Assembly: GCA_005789375.1 (NCBI GenBank)
Contig: SXXZ01000163.1
Location: 1-10,625 of the forward strand
Source of the DNA: Verrucomicrobiales bacterium
GTDB lineage: Bacteria > Verrucomicrobiota > Verrucomicrobiae > Limisphaerales > UBA9464
DNA: 10,625 bases
Reading direction: 5' to 3'
Below are positions 6,590 through 10,625 of the stretch, in pieces. Position numbers and translations under genes: made by a program. The notes beneath the pieces were generated by a model that worked only from the letters and a program-made list of their open reading frames with translations, was not told the DNA's origin and searched no databases. Positions within the stretch are counted from its first letter, which is position 1; each line of letters begins with the position of its first letter.

Positions 6590-9220
6590 ATGAATCATTG
6601 GGTGTTGTTAATCCTGGGGAGCTTCTGGCTCCAGTTGGGGAGCCTGGCCAAAGAGTCATCACGACCTTCAACCAGCGCCTCGCCCACCAACACCGCTCCA
6701 GTCGCTCATGCGGCTACTTCCGATACGGGTGTTTTGCCCTCCAAGTTTACGGATCCGAAGATCTTGGCACCGGAGGAGTCCAGCGGTGAGATCGCACGAC
6801 TGGCAGCTCGAATGATCGAACGGTCCCACTTTCTGCGTCGGGAATTCGATGATCGAGTGTCTGAGCGCTTTTTTGAGAGGTATATCGAGTCGCTCGATCC
6901 CCAGCGGATGTATTTCACCCAGAGTGATTACGAGCAGTTCAGCGCCTACCGCCAACAACTGGATGACCTGACGATCCGGCGCGGGGATACCCGGCCCGCC
7001 TATGAGATCTTCAATCGATACCTTCAGCACATCGACCAGCAGTATGCGTTGGTTCAAGGCGTGATGAAGACCGAGAAGTTCAATTTTGACACGGACACCA
7101 AAATCCTGCTCAACCGCAAGGATGCACCGAGACCGAAGGATCTCACTGAACTTCAGGGTGTTTGGAAAGATCGCCTGCGCTTCGAATATCTTTCCGAAAA
7201 GCTGAACCGGGACTTCGCCACGCTGGCAACCAACGTTTGGACTCAGATGAGCACCGCGCCAGAACCGGAGGTCGACCCCGCAAGCAGCACGAACGGGGCA
7301 CCTGCAGTGGCTCCGGCGAAGTTGGTGACCAAGGCGATACTTTCAGGCGGTAAAAAGGTGGCCGACTTGTACCTGACCGGTTTGGAGACCCGCCTGCACT
7401 CCAACCTTTCCACCAACCGTGCCACAGTGGTGGCCAAGATGGCCGAATCAGGAAAGTTTAAAGGCCCCTCCGATTTGCGCAGTTACTTCGAGAGCAATCT
7501 TCAGGGTGATCGCCACGACGAAATCGTGAAGACGCTCAACCGCCGGTACAACCGGGTGATGCGCAATTTGAAGCAGTTTGAGTCTAAGGAAGTGTTGCAG
7601 TGGTACCTCGATGCGCTGGCCCATTCTTACGACCCGCACACCAACTATTTTGGCCCCCGCGAGGAGGAAGCTTTCAACATGTCCATGACCCTCTCGTTCG
7701 TGGGTATCGGGGCCGTGCTCACCAGTGAAGATGGATATGCCACCATCACTGAGGTCAAGCCGGGAAGCCCCGCTGAAAAGAGCAAGATCCTCAAGGCCGG
7801 TGACAAGATCGTGGCGGTCGCGCAAGACAAGCAGACTCCGGTGGATGTGATCGACGAAAAGCTTCAGAAGGTTGTGGAGCAAATTCGCGGACCCAAGGGC
7901 TCCAAGGTCACGTTGACCTATATCCCGTCGGGATCCGACCTCAGCACCCGTAAGACGGTGACCATTGTCCGAGACACCATTCCGCTGGAGGACCAGGAGG
8001 CCAAGGCCAAGCTGGTACTGTTGCCCGGTGGTGCAGGCAAGACCAACCGAATCGGTGTGATCGATCTCCCGGCGTTCTACAGTGGAGCCATCGGCGGCAA
8101 CGGGGCCACGAAGAGCCCGACCGCCGACGTCGCCAAGCTATTGCGCAAGCTCATGGCCGAGGGTGTCGATGGCGTGGTTTTAGATTTGCGGCGTAACGGA
8201 GGTGGATCTCTCGAGGAATGTGTCAGTTTGACCGGGTTGTTTATCAAGACTGGGCCGGTCGTTCAGGTGGTCAACTCGCTCGGGCAGCAGCGGGTTTTGG
8301 AAGATGACGATTCCTCCGTGCTGTATGACGGTCCATTGGTGGTGCTGACCAGCCGCTTCAGTGCCTCGGCCTCAGAGATTCTAGCTGGAGCCCTTCAGGA
8401 CTACGGACGAGCCGTGGTGGTGGGCGACAGTTCCACCCATGGCAAGGGCACCGTGCAGAACCTTCAAGGATTGGAACCCTTCTATCGCGGAACCGGAAAG
8501 CCGGGACAGGTGAAGGTGACCATCAGCAAATTCTTCCGCCCGTCGGGCTCCTCGACCCAACTCAAGGGCGTGGTTCCGGATGTGGTGCTACCCAGCATTA
8601 ACAATTTTGCCGACATCGGTGAATCGGCGCTGAGCAATGCACTGCCGTGGAATACGATTTCGCCGGTGCGTTTCGATAAAATGGACCGAGTGACCCGGAC
8701 GCTGCCGGAACTCCATCGCCGATCTACGGATCGTTTGGCCAAGGATCGGGATTACGCCTACATCGGTGAGGACATTGAGCGCTACAAGAAGCTCTTGGCC
8801 GATCGGAGTATTTCGCTGAACGAAAAGAAGCGTCGGCAGGAAATGGAGACCGATCGCAACCGGGCTGCCGTTCGCAAGGCTGAGATTAAGAGCCGAAATG
8901 AGATCGAACCCGTCGCCTACGAAATCACCCTCAAGAATGCAGCCCAACCCGGGCTTCCTGAGCCCAAGGTCGCCAAGCCTGTGGTAGCCGCAACGGCCCG
9001 TGATGCCCGCGCCCTAAAAGCAGGTGCGTCGAAAGAATCCACCGCTGAGCGGCGCCGATTGCGGGAGGCAGGTCAGGAGGACGGAGACGACGACCAAGAT
9101 GGAGTTGTAGGTGATGTGAATCTTCGGGAGGCAGAAAGAATCGTGATCGACCTCTTGGAGTTGTCCAAGGCTCGCGGCAGTGCATCCGGGGCGACTGCGA
9201 GCGTTCAGTCCGAGCGTTGA
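6590..9220 (+). CDS. prc: Carboxy-terminal processing protease, Prc/Tsp type (S41)
   Basis: Predicted 876 aa; E. coli Prc has 682. The frame is open from 6068, but the ATG at 6590 begins a signal peptide (MNHWVLLILGSFWLQLGSLA), pointing to the periplasm; an in-frame ATG at 6530 is the alternative. Domains in order: Prc N-terminal domain about 45-360, with SHFLRREFDDRVSERFFERY and ESLDPQRMYFTQSDYEQF; PDZ domain about 360-460 (SFVGIGAVLTSEDGYATI ... GSPAEKSKILKAGDKIV); S41 core with LRRNGGGSLEE (Asn536); C-terminal DUF3340-like region about 660-860. The catalytic Ser/Lys dyad, aligned with E. coli Prc Ser430 and Lys455, is Ser593 in FSASASEILAGALQDYGRA and Lys619 in THGKGTVQ. One extra residue lies between them. 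Extra length comes from an Ala/Pro linker (about 221-250) and an acidic tail (GQEDGDDDQDG). The family trims or degrades envelope proteins from their C-termini. It sits 86 bases after the PerM-like gene. Confidence 0.95.
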   Translation: MNHWVLLILGSFWLQLGSLAKESSRPSTSASPTNTAPVAHAATSDTGVLPSKFTDPKILAPEESSGEIARLAARMIERSHFLRREFDDRVSERFFERYIESLDPQRMYFTQSDYEQFSAYRQQLDDLTIRRGDTRPAYEIFNRYLQHIDQQYALVQGVMKTEKFNFDTDTKILLNRKDAPRPKDLTELQGVWKDRLRFEYLSEKLNRDFATLATNVWTQMSTAPEPEVDPASSTNGAPAVAPAKLVTKAILSGGKKVADLYLTGLETRLHSNLSTNRATVVAKMAESGKFKGPSDLRSYFESNLQGDRHDEIVKTLNRRYNRVMRNLKQFESKEVLQWYLDALAHSYDPHTNYFGPREEEAFNMSMTLSFVGIGAVLTSEDGYATITEVKPGSPAEKSKILKAGDKIVAVAQDKQTPVDVIDEKLQKVVEQIRGPKGSKVTLTYIPSGSDLSTRKTVTIVRDTIPLEDQEAKAKLVLLPGGAGKTNRIGVIDLPAFYSGAIGGNGATKSPTADVAKLLRKLMAEGVDGVVLDLRRNGGGSLEECVSLTGLFIKTGPVVQVVNSLGQQRVLEDDDSSVLYDGPLVVLTSRFSASASEILAGALQDYGRAVVVGDSSTHGKGTVQNLQGLEPFYRGTGKPGQVKVTISKFFRPSGSSTQLKGVVPDVVLPSINNFADIGESALSNALPWNTISPVRFDKMDRVTRTLPELHRRSTDRLAKDRDYAYIGEDIERYKKLLADRSISLNEKKRRQEMETDRNRAAVRKAEIKSRNEIEPVAYEITLKNAAQPGLPEPKVAKPVVAATARDARALKAGASKESTAERRRLREAGQEDGDDDQDGVVGDVNLREAERIVIDLLELSKARGSASGATASVQSER

Positions 9221-9256
9221 GACAACGTAGCGAAGCCTTTTTCGAATCAATTTACT

Positions 9257-10225
9257 ATGAGCAATCGAATCGCCTGTGTGGGAGTGGGACGCATGGGGGC
9301 CAATATGGTCCGACGGCTGAAGGAGTCTGGATTCCATGTGACCGCAGTCTATGACCTCCGCCGAAAGCAGGCCCAACTGCTGGCCCAAGAACTCGGGTGC
9401 GAGGCCCCTTCGCGACTATCCGCGGTGACCGCCTTGGCTGACGTGATCCTCACAGTGGTGTCGGACGACGACTCGATGGAGGCGCTGTTCGCACAGAAAG
9501 GCGACAGCCTGCTCAAAGGGGCCGCAGGAAAATTATTCATCAACTGTGCAACTGTGAGTCCTGCCACCCATGTGATGGTAGAATCCAGATCTCAGGCAGT
9601 GGGCGCTGAGAGTGTGGAAGCCTGCATGGCGTCCAGCATTACACAGGCTCGCCAAGGCACGTTGTATTTGATGACCGCAGGCCAACAGAGCGCATGCCAA
9701 AGGGCTGAGCCCATCCTGGCCAAGCTGTCGGCTTCCCGGCGCTACATTGGAGCCGCAGGAACAGCCGCGCAGGTCAAGGCACTGGTCAACATGGTGATGA
9801 ACATCAACACCGCAGGCCTCGCCGAAGGGTTGGGCTTGGGGGCAGCCATGGGTCTAGACTTGGGAATGCTCCGTGAAGTGTTTTCTCAGACTGGAGCCAA
9901 TTCTCGGGTGTTGGAGACCGATGGCGAAGACATGCAAAAGCGTGATCACTCCTGCTTCTTTAGTTCGGCCCACGCTGCCAAAGATTCTGGGATCGCTGTC
10001 AGTCTTGCAAAGAAGGTTCGGTTGAAGGTGCCGTTGGCTCAGGCCGCATTGGGCCAGTACACTCGGATGGTCGATAGCGGGCTCGGAGAATTGGACAAAT
10101 CGGGCGTTGCTGAATTGACCTTCCCAGGTCGTGGACCAAAGCCAGCCAAACCGGCCAAGGCCTCCAAGATGGTCCCGAATAAGGTTCAGAATACGGTCCA
10201 GAAGACGGTCCGTAAGAAGAAGTGA
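9257..10225 (+). CDS. 3-hydroxyisobutyrate dehydrogenase family protein, atypical
   Basis: Predicted 322 aa. NAD(P)-dependent beta-hydroxyacid dehydrogenase fold: N-terminal Rossmann motif GVGRMGANMVRRLKESG (9-25), interdomain catalytic Lys174 and Asn178 in VKALVNMVMN, and a helical C-terminal domain with AAKDSGIAVSLAKK (Lys242-Asp243). The substrate-binding segment, normally DAPVSGGxxxAxxGTL, is EACMASSITQARQGTL (121-136): same length, GTL kept, but Asp, Pro and the Ser-Gly-Gly core replaced. This suggests another substrate or a non-standard activity, so I give no precise substrate. The C-terminus adds a Lys/Pro-rich tail (about 292-322, ending VQNTVQKTVRKKK) not usual for the family; it could bind nucleic acid or acidic surfaces (speculation). 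The gene starts 36 bases after prc without a clear Shine-Dalgarno and is the last gene before the terminator-like structure near 10540. Confidence 0.85.
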   Translation: MSNRIACVGVGRMGANMVRRLKESGFHVTAVYDLRRKQAQLLAQELGCEAPSRLSAVTALADVILTVVSDDDSMEALFAQKGDSLLKGAAGKLFINCATVSPATHVMVESRSQAVGAESVEACMASSITQARQGTLYLMTAGQQSACQRAEPILAKLSASRRYIGAAGTAAQVKALVNMVMNINTAGLAEGLGLGAAMGLDLGMLREVFSQTGANSRVLETDGEDMQKRDHSCFFSSAHAAKDSGIAVSLAKKVRLKVPLAQAALGQYTRMVDSGLGELDKSGVAELTFPGRGPKPAKPAKASKMVPNKVQNTVQKTVRKKK

Positions 10226-10331
10226 GTTCGGGGACGCTCTAAATATCGAAGCAGGGGCAGGGGCTTTGAGTCTCTGCCCGGTGAACTCGGTTGCGGTGGC
10301 TCAGGTGCTGCCGTGGTTCACGCGTTGGGGT

Positions 10332-10534
10332 AGCTCAGGGAATAGCCGGAGCTCGATGCACCAAACAACCGTGGTAGTCGTGGCAGTCGAAGCTGCGCTG
10401 ATTCGGCTAAACTGTGAATTTGCCCCGAACTCAGCGATCCTGATCTTCGAGACGCGAACACCATCGTCGATTAAACCGTCGCGGCCCTTTTTTTCGTTTT
10501 CCAGTGGGGCCATCCGACAGCTCAACGAATAGCC
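10332..10534 (+). repeat. Diverged 16-base direct repeat pair
   Basis: AGCTCAGGGAATAGCC (10332-10347) and AGCTCAACGAATAGCC (10519-10534) agree at 14 of 16 positions, 187 bases apart. The second copy lies in the loop and right arm of the terminator-like structure. They may be protein-binding sites or remains of a duplication. Confidence 0.45.
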
Positions 10535-10554
10535 CACTGGATGGCTCTTTTATT
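10501..10554 (+). terminator. Terminator-like hairpin with a competing overlapping stem
   Basis: Stem B pairs GGGGCCATCC (10506-10515) with GGATGGCTCT (10539-10548): ten pairs including two G-U, followed by TTTATT (10549-10554), so it fits a Rho-independent terminator for the proC-to-dehydrogenase unit. Stem A pairs CCAGTGGG (10501-10508) with CCCACTGG (10533-10540): eight perfect pairs. A and B share bases 10506-10508 and 10539-10540 and cannot both form fully. Such an arrangement is typical of attenuators, but no ligand-binding part was recognised. Confidence 0.6.
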
Positions 10555-10560
10555 CGTCGA

Positions 10561-10591
10561 GGGCGACCGAGCGGCCCCGGGGGGCGACCGA
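10561..10591 (+). repeat. 10-base direct repeat, 21-base spacing
   Basis: GGGCGACCGA occurs at 10561-10570 and again at 10582-10591. The offset of 21 bases is two helical turns, as for tandem protein-binding sites on one DNA face. It lies downstream of the terminator-like structure, so it would suit a promoter region for a gene beyond the right edge. The GC-rich sequence makes chance repetition possible. Confidence 0.35.
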
Positions 10592-10625
10592 ATATTGAAG
10601 GAAACGGTCTAAGAGCAACTGGACA

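Larger units (their letters stand above)
10226..10625. other. Intergenic region, no convincing gene
   Basis: About 400 bases to the right edge. Frames of 133 aa (10131-10532, plus, mostly overlapping the dehydrogenase end) and 78 aa (10301-10537, minus) lack motifs, ribosome sites and sensible composition, so they are not called. Other contents: GGGCAG (10255-10260)/CTGCCC (10274-10279), a weak stem CGCGA (10453-10457)/TCGCG (10479-10483) followed by seven T (10488-10494), the terminator-like structure at 10501-10554, a diverged 16-base repeat, and a 10-base direct repeat near the edge. The leader or promoter of a further plus-strand gene beyond the edge may lie here. Confidence 0.65.

Noticed and set aside
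5772..6671. 299-aa open frame antisense to the PerM-like gene
   Set aside because: Composition is His/Gln/Arg-rich with no motifs, and it lies opposite a well-supported membrane protein gene. It is a codon-bias shadow.
10325..10360. tRNA-like D-arm (GGGGTAGCTCAG, with GCTC/GAGC pairing)
   Set aside because: The loop is too long and no anticodon arm, T-arm or acceptor stem can be placed.
10131..10537. Overlapping frames on both strands (133 aa plus, 78 aa minus)
   Set aside because: No motifs; one overlaps the end of the dehydrogenase gene and both run through the terminator-like structure.

Overview
This window looks like chromosomal DNA of a free-living Verrucomicrobiota bacterium, probably from the Pedosphaera/Limisphaera side of the phylum. 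That is an inference from the gene set: an H-X9-DG prepilin-like protein with the [20 protein letters not shown] start, a PEP-CTERM surface protein, a secreted protein ending in the 'YTLEASxNLxxW ... FYR' module common in Verrucomicrobiota, a Prc-type S41 protease, weak Shine-Dalgarno sequences and moderately high GC. No mobile element, CRISPR array, rRNA or tRNA was found.

Left part (1-2815, minus strand): a tight four-gene unit read right to left. The order is a PEP-CTERM protein (2815-1937), a 128-residue 15-cysteine protein combining a CWC-like module with a DUF5522-like module (1923-1537), a secreted protein of about 330 aa (1540-548), and a pseudopilin that runs off the left edge (551-1). 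The last two junctions are 4-base ATGA stop/start overlaps, which fixes the starts and implies translational coupling. Three of the four products are exported or surface-directed.

Divergent intergenic region (2816-3587): 772 bases with no convincing gene but much potential RNA structure. At 3223-3231 there is an extended -10 promoter (TGTTATGAT). Directly after it, 3237-3326 resembles a degenerate c-di-GMP-I (GEMM) riboswitch, followed by consecutive hairpins up to about 3500. All of this lies upstream of the plus-strand H-X9-DG prepilin-like gene (3588-4364), so it may be a c-di-GMP-responsive leader for a pilin-like gene.

Central and right part (4435-10225, plus strand): proC (proline biosynthesis), an AI-2E/PerM-family membrane protein, a long Prc/Tsp-type carboxy-terminal processing protease, and a beta-hydroxyacid dehydrogenase family protein with an altered substrate motif and a lysine-rich tail. 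Gaps are 11, 86 and 36 bases, so co-transcription is likely. No functional link among the four is obvious beyond shared transcription.

Right edge (10226-10625): about 400 bases without a convincing gene. It contains two overlapping, mutually exclusive perfect or near-perfect stems. The second is followed by a U-rich tail, an arrangement like a terminator with a competing antiterminator. The most promising undescribed elements in the window are the two RNA structures (3237-3500 and 10501-10554) and the coupled operon carrying the Cys-rich protein.
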